This document shows positions 7,761-17,019 of a stretch of DNA of 20,893 nucleotides, in pieces. The DNA is from Chara braunii (lineage: Eukaryota; Streptophyta; Charophyceae; Charales; Characeae), in the NCBI GenBank assembly GCA_003427395.1, contig BFEA01000240.1, positions 1,316,907 through 1,337,799 on the forward strand, written 5' to 3'. Both the position numbers and the translations under genes were made by a program. How positions within the stretch are numbered: position 1 is the stretch's first letter; the number at the start of each line of letters is the position of its first letter. The notes below the pieces were generated by a model. It was given only the letters and a program-made list of their open reading frames with translations, was not told where the DNA came from and searched no databases.

Positions 7761-10185
7761 AGGCCAAAGTAAAGGTTGGGGGGGGAATATAATATGATCA
7801 GAAGATTAGAAGGGACGACTCATAAGTCTTGCTACTGACCCGAATCCAACAAACCTCCTAACACCAGAATTCATTGCCCCAAAAGCCTGACCAACAAAGT
7901 ACCAGCGTCAGTTTCCGACCAAAACTTGCTTGCCTTGACCTTCAACAGTTGTAGTTCTGGAAGGATCTCTTGACTGAACCATTTGAAGTCATCCTGTTTG
8001 GTAACTTCACATTTTAAGTAAGCATCACATTCAACTAGTGCTCTCCTTAAGTTATAGTTCAGATGTTCGTGCCCCCCGCTGGGAAACTGTCCTTGATGCA
8101 TCTCCATACTTCTTGTATAATGAGTGGATCCCATGCAAGACGATCTGTTCTAGTAGATAATGATAATGATAGAGAAGGTGAGGTGATACCAAAAACTGTC
8201 ACCTCCCTATAGACCGCCCCTTGGGGGACAGATAAGCCTACCTCCCATGTGCCTTCCTTGAGTCTAACAGCTAAAATAACAATTTCAATTTTGGAAGGAG
8301 ACATTACCCCCTGGCCTTTGGCAAGATGATGCTTTAACTGTTTTCTTTTAGTTGTAATTTCATAATCTATGATGTCAAGCAATAATTGGGGGGAGGGTAG
8401 GATTTGGGAACTTAAAGAACTTTGAAAATTTTCGGCCTCTACCAATTTTACCGATTTTTTAGCTTCTTCACTTTCTACCATAGTACCTTCCACCTGGGCC
8501 CATTCCTGATGTCGATTTGGTAGATCTACCTGAATCATCTGTTGTCTTAAGGGAAATCTTTGTATTCAACTTTTTTCCTGTATCACAGAATCAGAGACAA
8601 TTTCTACTGCCATTTCCACCATACTGTCACTGACACATTCGTTGTTGCCAAGGAGAGTGACAGAACCTTCCTGCTTCCCATGAGAAGGGACCCGTGAGAC
8701 CCATGAGACTCGTAAGACTCCTTGAACTCAGGATCCAATTTTATTAACCCTTGACTGTTCTTACGTGACCTAGCGATCTGTTGACCTTGGGGGAACTGCA
8801 AATTTGTTTTCTGCCCCGTGAGCTCAAAGATAACTATTTTGAAGCAGTGATGATCCTCCTTCTCTCCTGGGCTTGGAAGAGAGAGGGGGGGGGAGACTAC
8901 ATCCTTCAAGACCGTTGGTTGTGTGCTTTGTTGTTCTTCTTGGTAAACAGGCATTGTGAACTGTGATTGTTCTTCAGTGTCATCTGCGACTTGATGAAAC
9001 TGCCCGTGCACAATCGTCGGGAGGGTAATCTCTTCTCGATGTTGTTCTTTAACCCATCTTCATCCTCCTGCAAAAGCAACAAAAGTAAGGGTCGAAAACG
9101 ATTTTGTAGTCTAGAAAGGATAGTTGTTCCCCCCTGAGTGTGTGATTAAATCTGGTGGAAACGATTGATAACAATTTGACGCTAATATCGCCCCTGGTAA
9201 CACCTAGTGAAAGTCCTTGTGCTAGAAAAAATTCCAAACTTTTACTCTTCCAAGCAATAAGATAAAATCTTTAAAGATTTGAGGCCACAAGATGTCAGTC
9301 AGCCTGGGGTGCTGATTCTTTAGATTATATAGCAACCAATCTGCTATTTGAAGGACGAAAGTCTTCACATCCAGAGCGATAGTGATATCGGGGCTTTTGG
9401 TAGTCAGAATAGTTGGGGGGGGAGCGCAAGGATGAATAGATTTCACTTTCATTGGATCCGAGCCAAAAACATCCCTTAAAGAGTCTACTTCCATTGGGAC
9501 CCCCTCAGAATTAGATTCCAATTTTTCTAATTCCACGTCATTCCTTTTTTTTCGCCTCATTATACCTTTTTTTTTCAGTTCCCTTTATCTGACCATTATT
9601 CTCATATGATATTTCAGGTTGATTGCCTGAGAAGGAAGTATCTTCAAGTTTTTGTCTCAATGATCCTTTTTTTTTCACCTCCCTCCATTATGAACCTCCC
9701 CCAGTACCGCTTTTTGGTAGATAGTCTGCCGCTGTTGGGCCGAAAGACCTCTCTCCATTGGTTTCCATCTTTTGTCTCTGTCCCTGTCAGTGCCACCTCA
9801 CATTCCCCAATACCTTTATCTTGTATTCCCTGCATTTCTCCTTTCTTTATATAAGTTGGTTGAACTTTTGATCCCGACACCTGACCTTGACTGTTTTCGT
9901 TGTTGTGTGATGTCTTCCGGACTTGAGTTATGGGATGATGTTGTCCCTGCATTTGGGGAGGAGGTGATTCAGGGGGGAGCCAGTCCACTGGAGGGCGGGG
10001 AGATTTGTGGAAACCACTCGTCCCTTCCCACGCCCAACCCACTGGTTGTCCCACCTGATTTAGGCACGGGTACTCACGATAGACCCATCCCTCATAACCT
10101 GCTACTGCCGGAAACCATCTGTTGGGCCTTTGCGAGTCCCTTTTGAGACACTGATCTGGGGTAATGCATGCTGGGGATGCTGGGG

Positions 10186-10233
10186 ACATGCATAGTTAGT
10201 ATGAAGGTGACCATAAGCCTTACACTTAAAACA
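10186..10233 (-). pseudogene. CCHC-type zinc knuckle of LINE ORF1, altered spacing
   Basis: The minus strand encodes CFKCKAYGHLHTNYAC. The C-x2-C-x4-H part and the aromatic-G-H core are typical of retroelement zinc knuckles, but the last cysteine is six residues after the histidine instead of four. The frame closes about 90 bp further on, and the neighbouring frame (9644-10189) takes over, so a frame change lies close by. Function in the family: nucleic-acid binding by ORF1 or Gag proteins. Confidence 0.65.
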
Positions 10234-10324
10234 CCAAGGTCAAAATTTATGTGCTGTGTGAATCTAATAAACCCGGCCTCCCATTTTAAATGGAATAATA
10301 TCATCTAGTGAAAAAAAATGTTCT

Positions 10325-10687
10325 TTAGGGAGATCTAGTGCCAACATTAAGTAGTCTTCCCGCTACGTAGGATGGCAGCAGGTTGATGAAATCCACAATT
10401 TTGAATTGTAGTCCAAAACCATGAATGAAAGTTGTCTGGACTTCAATCGGGATGTGTTTGAATTCAACCCAATATAAGTCCTTCATCAACTGATCCCTGT
10501 TTTCTTCTGGGTTTACTTTCTGGGGAAACCATGGATAGATTCTGACCTCGGACTGATCCCAGAACAATTTATTCCATGCATCCATTCGAGCCTTATCCTT
10601 GTCTAAAAGGCTCAGCACCATGAAAACCGTAGGAGTAATTGGTTGCATTAGGAAGAACTCTCTTACTCCTTCAGGCCCATCTCTCAA
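10325..10687 (-). pseudogene. DUF4283-like segment of LINE ORF1
   Basis: A 120-codon open frame, part of the ORF1 region. It carries the kind of blocks seen in DUF4283: TPTVFMVLSLLDKDKARMD (compare the hydrophobic 'F ... D-K-x-R-V-L' strand of the family), then YPWFPQ, then WVEFKHIPIEV (compare 'WVRLPGLPLEYW'), and a final GRLLNVG. DUF4283 is a plant domain found upstream of zinc knuckles in LINE ORF1 proteins and their domesticated relatives, and is thought to bind RNA. Recognition is by pattern only and sequence divergence is high. The zinc knuckle 90 bp downstream supports the call. Confidence 0.5.
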
Positions 10688-11559
10688 CGATTCCAGTCTC
10701 TAGCAAATAAATTTAATCTTATCATTGACCGACCTATAGGTCGCATCACCGTGGAAGATCCAGTTACTAGCACGTTTAGTATAAACTGAATCACGTTGTG
10801 CCAACTTATCAGGTGGATAAGACTTCATCAGAGTCTTCCTTCCCCCTTGCTTAATCAACAGTTGTTCAGATGGAAGGAGGAAGAACGAGAGAAAGTAGGC
10901 CTTAGCTGAAGACAGGTTCCTGAGAGGAACCTTTAATTCTTCTTGGGGGGAACTCGAGGGATCAATCGAAGGACGCTAAATATTCGGTGTTTTATTATGC
11001 AAGGATTCCTTCACTTTCTGCGCCCATGACGGCTGCTTGAGGCCTTGAGTTGTTATGTTTACCATTTTAGCAGTGTTCTGTGAAACTTGTGAGGGCTGTT
11101 TTTTTTTTCTGCATTCTTTCATCTTCAGTCTGTACTTCCTCATCGCTCACTTTATTTCTCTCATGCATTATTAGATCATGTTCAATCATAACCTTCTCAC
11201 TGCTGCTGATACTGGCACCTGACACCTGGCTGTGTAACCTCTTTCCTTGCCGAGAATTCAACTGAAAATTCAGGGTGCATTACTGAGACTGCATGATGTG
11301 ACATTTGACCCATCACCACATTCCCCCCGATTTATTGCATTGAGTCCGAGGATGATGCTATGACAATATTATCCACCTGTGTTAACAACTGTTTATCTTT
11401 TCTTCCTCCGGGAAGCCACACCGTACTTCGTCCGGTTACTGTTGCTCCCGGATGAGTATATGGCAACGGGCTAATATGCTTGAACATTGCATGGCGCATT
11501 GCTCCTTGATAGAACAACATCGACCCCGACCCTTTTGGTGGACGGACACGCAAATTCAT

Positions 11560-11784
11560 TGTGGAGGGAAGGAAAAAGTGGAAGGGACAAGAAAAATAGT
11601 AGGTAGTACTAAGATAACTAAATGGAAGTAATTGACACTGAGATTAATAGCGGAAGAGTAAGAGGCAAACTACTGGGTACTGATGGAGTTATAATGTTGA
11701 AGTGCTTTTGAGATTACTTACACACTTTCAACCGTAAAACTTCTTAGTCCCAAGAGAGAAGGTTAACAACCGTCGGATTTTTCA
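11560..11784. other. Unique sequence just upstream of LINE ORF1
   Basis: No repeats or genes seen. By position it would be LINE 5' UTR if the element extends into the repeat cluster to its right. Confidence 0.4.
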
Positions 11785-12172
11785 TCACCACTTCAGGACA
11801 CCCTTCACCACTTCAGCCTGCTTAACAGGTGGTTTTCAGGGTCTTCGGACCTTTCACCACTTCAGGACCATTCAGGTTTGAAAATCGTGAATGATCCTGA
11901 AGTGGTGAAAGCTCCGAAGACATTAAAAACCACCTGTTTATGCAGGCTGCATCCTCAAGTGGTGAAGGGTGGTTTTCATGGTCTTCAGACCTTTCACCAC
12001 TTCAAGACCATGCAGGATTTTTAGACTGACAAAAACTCTCACTTGACCACTTCAGGACACCCTTCACCACTTCAGGATACAGCCTGTCGAAACAGGTGGT
12101 TTTCACGGTCTTCAGACCTTTCACCACTTCAGGACCATTCAGGATTTTCAGACTGCCGAAAACTCTCACTTC
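11785..12172. repeat. Cluster of direct and inverted 'CACCACTTCAGG' repeats
   Basis: The block 'GGTTTTCA..GTCTTC.GACC' followed by 'TTTCACCACTTCA' occurs in direct orientation at about 11831, 11971 and 12098, the last two 127 bp apart. It also occurs once inverted (11888-11960). 'CACCACTTCA' itself recurs about eight times. The cluster lies 230-610 bp upstream of the LINE ORF1 start codon, where some LINE families carry tandem promoter monomers. This position is the only argument for a link with the LINE. Confidence 0.85.
11799..11971. repeat. Long hairpin: 75-bp inverted repeat with 13-base loop
   Basis: The left arm 11799-11874 is largely the reverse complement of 11888-11971, with loop 11875-11887. 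Inner stem: TCAGGACCATTCA (11862-11874) against TGAATGATCCTGA (11888-11900). Outer stem: CACCCTTCACCACTT against AAGTGGTGAAGGGTG. A few mismatches and a small indel remain. A transcript from either strand would form a near-continuous double-stranded stem, as in small-RNA precursors and fold-back elements. Transcription is not shown. Confidence 0.8.
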
Positions 12173-13139
12173 AGAATTTTCATTCCTGAATTTTCAGCTA
12201 CTCGATAACCGCTTGTGAGTCCCAAGTCACTCTTCAACGCTTACCAAAATTGTTCGTCCTGATCGCTCGTCCAATTTTTGATCAGCAGTCCCAGTCCACA
12301 ATTGGTGTTGTGCATCTATCCTTCTGACAGAAGTTGGCGATTGAATCACAAGTGGTAGTTTGGATCGTAAGATGAGATTGTTCATGCAATTTCAGTGAGC
12401 AATATTTCTCACCCCATGGTTTCTAGCATGATTCTTATCTCATGATTAAGCTTATTCAGATTGTTCATATGATTTTTTTTATTTTTTTTATTTTTTTTCT
12501 TCTGAAGATACCTTGGAACCCAAAAAACGGGGGGGGGGGGAACTCAAAGAAAATGAGGATACAGGAGGGAACACACCTGCTCAGATATGTTCGTTGGTTT
12601 CCTTGATTAGGGTTTGTTACTCTTCATTTTACTTCGTGGTGATGTCCGCAAACCCAACTTTTCATTGCTCTTCGCCACTCTTGTCTAAGAACGTCAATAT
12701 GCTCCCATACACAATCCTCTTTCTACCGCTATCTTTTCCTCTTCAACTATCTCCCTCCATTCCCGATTGTCTTTCAAAGCGCCATTCCCCTATAATGCCT
12801 GTCTTAATCGCTACACCCTCCCTTCGACGTCCTGTCTTTTTGAACCCTGACACTCATAATTGAAACCTCTACTCCCCTATTCCTCGAGTTCTTTGTTGGT
12901 GGTCTTAATCCATAATCAACCCTTATTATCTGGATTTCACCCACTCTCCAGTTAAAATATTTATAATCAACGGGCAATATAATAATGACCCCTAAATCTT
13001 CTCAGACAGAGATCGAAGATAGATTGACCACATCCATCTTTTAGTCAACCTTCAAACTACCCTCCCTCAATTTGCAAAGTTTATTTCGCAACCAATCCGC
13101 CAGCGCAAAAATTGTTTGGTCATGGAGTTCTGGAGTGGG
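12173..13139. other. Unassigned interval with T-rich and poly(G) tracts
   Basis: No gene is supported. A T-rich tract interrupted by A and C (12473-12498) looks like a minus-strand retroposon tail, but no element body is recognisable to its right. Twelve G follow at 12529-12540. The frame at 12513-12863 (plus) lies across pyrimidine-rich sequence with no family resemblance and probably arises by chance. Confidence 0.4.
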
Positions 13140-13732
13140 GATTACTGCCTCGTAAGCCTATGACATGGCTTCTAAGAAATCATTCAATTCGTCATACCCA
13201 TATGACGAGGCTGCGTAGAAATCGTCCGCTCCTAACACCATTGAAGATAAACTCAATGTCGATTACTCCCACGTGAGCGTGTGACGTGACCTCATAAAAA
13301 AAAATTATATCCGCTACAATTTCTCCCACCTATTGCTTATCCCGACCTTGTGACGAGGCTGCATAAAAATCATTTGACCCTGTCACTCTTAAAAAAAACA
13401 ACAAATTGAATGTTGATTACTACCCTGTAAACATATGACATATCTTCATAATCAAGACGATGAATAACCCCCACTTATTGTTCATCATGACCGTGTGACG
13501 ATACTACGTAGAAAACGTCCGACCCTAATTCACATGAAGAAAACACCCAATAATGATCACTACCACATTATGTGACATTGCGTCAACAAAGACATTCGAT
13601 TTAACTCTATTATTCTCACTTATTTGTTCTTCATGACCGTGTGACAAAACCGTAAAGAAATTATCCGACCTTATTTCTTTTGAAAAACACCTTCACGAAT
13701 CTCACGCCTCGACTCACCAGAGATCATGATCG
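13140..13732. repeat. Diverged tandem array, period about 146 bp with half-units
   Basis: A block reading TGTGACGAGGCTGCGTAGAA with variants starts at 13201, 13349, 13494 and 13640, spacings of 148, 145 and 146. It is followed each time by 'TCCGACCCTAAT...GAAGAAAACACCCA'-like sequence. A weaker version, 'TGTGACGTGACCTCATAAA', lies between the main copies (13279, 13434, 13571; an older one at 13158), so each 146-bp unit seems to be built of two halves of 60-85 bp. The last unit is shortened to 93 bp. Copies are strongly diverged. The period is close to a nucleosome repeat, as in many satellites, but only about four units are present. Confidence 0.8.
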
Positions 13733-14560
13733 TATGACTAAGCCATGTGGAAATCATCCAACCCAATCACCCTTAAAGAAGACACCCACCTCACACTTCG
13801 ATTCACCAGAGGCTAACGCCGCTGAACACCATCCGTGTTGACATCAGTCAACAACTTGTCATCTTCATAACAGACAACTGGCTACATCAGTCTGTGACGT
13901 GGCGCTGTGTAGTGTCTTCGTTCGTCTCGCGTGCGCCAGGCTCTAGCCCTTCTTGGAAGTGTTGGATGATTGTGATACTCGTACACCCCCTCCTCTGATC
14001 AGACAACTGCCCACGATAGATGGTGACATGACGCTATGATCATATGACAAGGCCGTGTGGAAATCGTCCAACCCAATCGCCCTTGAAGAAGACACGCACC
14101 TCACACTTTGACTCACCATAGGCCGACTCCGTGGAACACCATTCGTGTTAAAATTAGTCAACTTCAATATTACGGATGTTATGATGCCTTAGTTACGGAA
14201 TCAGGGGAGGAGCAGACGCTGAGCTTTAATTCGCAGCACAATTCGTTTCCTCTAATCAGACAGCTGGCCATATCAGCATGACGTGACATTATCTAGTGCC
14301 CCCCTTCGTCGCGCGTGCGCTTGGCGCGAGACGACCTTGAAAAGGTTTATGCAAGGGTCAATTGGGAATTTCTCCAAGCTGCCTTTTTCCACACCCACCT
14401 CACACTTCGAATCACCAGAGGCTAACGTCGTGGAACACCATCTGTGTTAACATCAGTCAACAACTTGTCCTCTTCAGATAAGACAGTTGGCTACACCAGT
14501 CGGTGACGTCGCCCTATGTAGTGTCTTCGTTTGTCGTGCTTGCACTAGGGTTTAGCCCTT
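13733..14560. repeat. Tandem array, period about 300-310 bp, three copies
   Basis: The end of the 146-bp array continues into a longer unit. CACCTCACACTTCGA-type blocks begin at 13783, 14093 and 14392 (spacings 310 and 299), followed by 'TCACCAGAGGCTAACG.CG.GGAACACCAT' and 'GTGTTAACATCAGTCAAC'. Later in the unit come 'CAGACA.CTGGC', 'GTGACGT' and 'TAGTG.C.TTCGT..GTCGCGTGCG'. The first two copies begin with the same TATGAC-motif block (13733 and 14042) that defines the 146-bp array, so the longer unit appears to derive from it by addition of new sequence. Confidence 0.8.
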
Positions 14561-15148
14561 AGTGGTGTAAACCTGCAGACCATGCCATGTGTTGGGGACG
14601 ACGACCATTGTTTGGTCAAAATATAGTGCTGCAGATTGCAACAGACTGCCACATACTAGTGTGGCCTTGTGTGCCCTGTGTTGGCCATGACGAATGAAAG
14701 TCATGCTCAACACCACTTGGGCCCCGTTGGTTTTCTTGTATCACACGAGATTGCATGCTTGAAGATGTTTCTGACCCTCTTTTCTTTTTCGGAATGCAAC
14801 CCTTGTGACGTTCAATCTCACGCCCTACACTGTCTTCCGGTCAGAGTGATTAAAAATGTGGGACATACTATGAAAGAACAACAGAATAGAGTGTGCTAAG
14901 GATTTTTAGGAAATTGAGTGAGGGGACACAGACAAAACTGAAATCCCCCGTGTGGTTCGAACTTAGTGAGAAATGACCATCGCTGTGTGGGAAAGAAACA
15001 GCGCAAGCAATCTTCAAACATTCGTTTAATCCAAAAAGTATCTTTGAACTTCCATGCGGGCTACTCGGCGTCTTTTCGAACGGAAAGGCGGGGGTACGCA
15101 CGTGGGATGTCGTTTTTAAATTAAGTTTCGGTGCCACTCGTTGCAGAG
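14561..15148. other. Unassigned interval
   Basis: No supported gene. A weak direct repeat (CCATGTGTTGGGGACGACGA near 14583, CCCTGTGTTGGCCATGACGA near 14675) may be a further relic of the tandem field to the left. The minus-strand frame 14868-15173 has no recognisable features. Confidence 0.35.
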
Positions 15149-15334
15149 CTAAAAATTCGTCATGGAAGGCCACAACTGGGTAGCTTGTTCCTTATGCTCG
15201 TCCTCGCCACGTGTCCGGTAATGAAACCCTCTTTCCCGATAATGCTCGGTGTGGTGACAATCGCTGCAAAGAGCGTTGGGCCAATGGGGTGCCACCATCG
15301 TCCACACGATGACAATCAACTCGTTACAAGGCAA
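15149..15334 (-). pseudogene. Possible Gag-like zinc-knuckle remnant
   Basis: A short minus-strand frame contains CSDCHHTEHYRERGFH (about 15220-15267). This matches the C-x2-C-x4-H-x4-C zinc knuckle of retrotransposon Gag proteins except that glycine stands at the last cysteine and glutamate at the usual glycine before the histidine. One base change would account for each. The frame continues about 25 codons with no known motif and then stops. No protease, integrase or RT was found nearby, so it may be coincidental. Confidence 0.2.
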
Positions 15335-16677
15335 TAATAACGAATAATTTAGGGCGGAAAATAGGTATCAACAAACAAAAATAACGCCTACAAAACTTGA
15401 ACACCTTGCCTTCGGAGGAAAGTAGTACCGCCCTCCGATCTTTGAGATGACTTCTCATACGTCCCACTCACATACACATGTCCTTTCCTCGATACACGGG
15501 AATGGTCGTGGCAGACATACGGAAGGTCGACGCCCAGTCATGTCCGCTTGATCAGTCAACATGGCATTCGTTAATTAGAGGCGTGACTCTGAGTTCATGC
15601 AGTTCGACATTTGATCCAATCATAGACATATTATTTCCTATCATCGATTCGAGAGAGTGAGTAACTATAGTTAGTCATGCATCAAAATAACCAAATCACT
15701 TCAAAATCCAAAGTCGTTTTTGTTATCAAAGCAACAACTCAGTCAATGTACACAAGAAGACTCCTTTCGCCTAACTTGTTTTGGTTAGTTGTGAGCTTCA
15801 AAGTCGAGTAAGAGTTAGAGATCACTCATGCATTAACCATCATAGATGTGCATAATTCATCATGTGAAAAGAAGTAAAGGGGAGAGACAGGGCGAGATCA
15901 CTCGAGCCCACCGATCTCTTCAATTCAAGGATGTTCGTTCTCGTGAGATCCGATTGAATTTACCGAGACGAATGGGACGAGATCTCATAGGTAGACGGAG
16001 GAGAGGGAATCATCAGAATACTCAACATCCATTAAGAAAACACTGAGAGGAGGAGAGAGAGAAAGAGGAACGCAAAGCCTAAAGGTGTTAACGGGGCCGT
16101 AGCTCGACCTAAAAAGGAGACTAAGGAAAGGAGTCATAACACACAAGTAGATCTGAAAAAATTTGACATTTCACCATGGACTGAACCTCAAAAGTAAGCG
16201 GAGGAATCGAAGATCAAGGCGCATAAGCCGTTTGCTTTCTGATCAGGACCTTAGGCCATATAACCACTCGTACACATACACACCTTCCTTACCCTGGGAT
16301 TGGCAATCCCGACCGCCACACTACTGCGATCGTCACCCCGCCAGCTTAGCGTCAACACAAACTTACCTAGATCCGACAATTTGTCGGGCCGACTCGGCGC
16401 ACAACTTTGCAAAACTATAGTCAGCTCGTCAGGACTTTTCGACTCGCCGATCGTCACATCATCTAGCCACTACTTCCCCGAAGTTGGCAAATGGGTTGAG
16501 AGAAAGTTTTTCAGATGCGCTTACGAATTTTATAGTTGTGAAGGGGGAGATAAAAGGTGGGAGAGAGCGGAGGGGAGGCAGAAGAGATAGGGGTTAATCG
16601 TTCTAGCTATATCAATTTGCACGAGTTCTTTGGGGCCAATTAGATTACAGTGTGAGGGGATTAATGCTCCTTAAGCT
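15335..16677. other. Unassigned interval
   Basis: Mixed-composition sequence with only short frames and no family resemblance. Small structures seen: a 15-base palindrome CCGACAATTTGTCGG (16373-16387), a GA-rich patch (16045-16072), and GATCGTCAC at about 16328 and 16449. A donor-like GTAAGT on the minus strand near 16365 lacks a convincing exon. Confidence 0.35.
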
Positions 16678-17019
16678 GGCATTTCGTTAAAACTAATATT
16701 TTTTACTATTTTCACGAAATTGGACATCCAAGAAAAAACTGTATTTTTCAGCGTGTTTTTGTGCCCACATTGGACCATTGATGGTCTGGCGTCCTGGGGA
16801 TTTAGGATCATCTAATGTATCTCGACTTAATGTACCGTCAAAATACATCCAAGGGTAAAAATAAAAATAAAAAAAATTTAAGGCAGATCGGATGGTCCGA
16901 CGCCGGACCATCAATGGTCTGATGTGGTGGGCACAAAGAAATGAAAAAAAATACTGTTTTTTTTTTTTTAAGATCAATTTCGTGAACATAATAAAAAATA
17001 TCAATTTTAACGAAATGCC
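16678..17019. mobile_element. 342-bp fold-back MITE with ~120-bp terminal inverted repeats
   Basis: The element starts GGCATTTCGTTAAAA at 16678 and ends with the inverse at 17019. The outer 45 bases match at about 41 positions. Matching continues through an A/T-rich part, TTTGTGCCCAC, and GACCATTGATGGTC to 16794 on the left and 16899 on the right, leaving about 100 bp of A-rich centre. The inner GACCATTGATGGTC block is itself nearly palindromic, giving a secondary hairpin in each arm. No transposase is encoded; the frame 16693-17004 only reads through it. No clear target duplication was found (flanks AAGCT and TATTC), so the superfamily is open. Confidence 0.85.

Larger units (their letters stand above)
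2574..11559 (-). mobile_element. Decayed full-architecture LINE (L1-type) retrotransposon
   Basis: Read on the minus strand, this interval contains in order: an ORF1 region with a DUF4283-like segment and a zinc knuckle; ORF2 with an APE-type endonuclease, reverse transcriptase and a C-terminal zf-RVT domain; a 3' UTR; and a poly(A) tail, seen on the plus strand as a T-rich tract at 2574-2600. This is the standard order of plant L1-type LINEs, which copy themselves by target-primed reverse transcription. Many stops and frame changes show that it is dead. The 3' boundary is well placed by the tail; the 5' boundary is not. I end the element at the ORF1 start codon (11557-11559), but a 5' UTR may extend through the repeat cluster to about 12180 or further. 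No convincing target-site duplication was found. The only candidate, TTCCCGATT at 2562-2570 and 12760-12768, is weak. The nearly 9-kb length is large for the group. Confidence 0.9.
7871..11559 (-). pseudogene. LINE ORF1 region, long and multiply broken
   Basis: About 3.7 kb of minus-strand sequence is covered by successive open frames with few gaps: 11332-11559, 11067-11261, 10325-10687, 10092-10304, 9644-10189, 9222-9560, 9049-9237, 8604-9011, 8059-8538 and 7871-8134. Changes of frame between them suggest one ancestral ORF1 broken by indels and stops. The ATG at 11557-11559 sits in a favourable context (ACAATG). The middle carries a DUF4283-like segment and a zinc knuckle (separate entries); the remainder is P/Q/S/E-rich and unrecognised. 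Known role in the family: RNA-binding ORF1 protein of the ribonucleoprotein particle. If truly one ORF it would be near 1200 residues, long for a plant LINE ORF1, so an inserted segment or extra ORF is possible. The first and last fragments are assigned only by position. Confidence 0.65.

Noticed and set aside
12473-12498. Poly(A) tail of a second minus-strand LINE
   Set aside because: No 3' UTR or ORF2 sequence similar to the first LINE lies to its right, and low-complexity T/A runs are common in this window.
2562-12768. TTCCCGATT at 2562-2570 and 12760-12768 as the LINE target-site duplication
   Set aside because: Only nine bases match, the left copy is separated from the tail by four bases, and matches of this length are expected by chance in a kilobase-scale search.
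13140-14560. CRISPR-like array or a coding repeat protein
   Set aside because: Units are 146 and about 300 bp, diverged and without constant short repeats and unique spacers. The periods are not all multiples of three and stops interrupt every frame.
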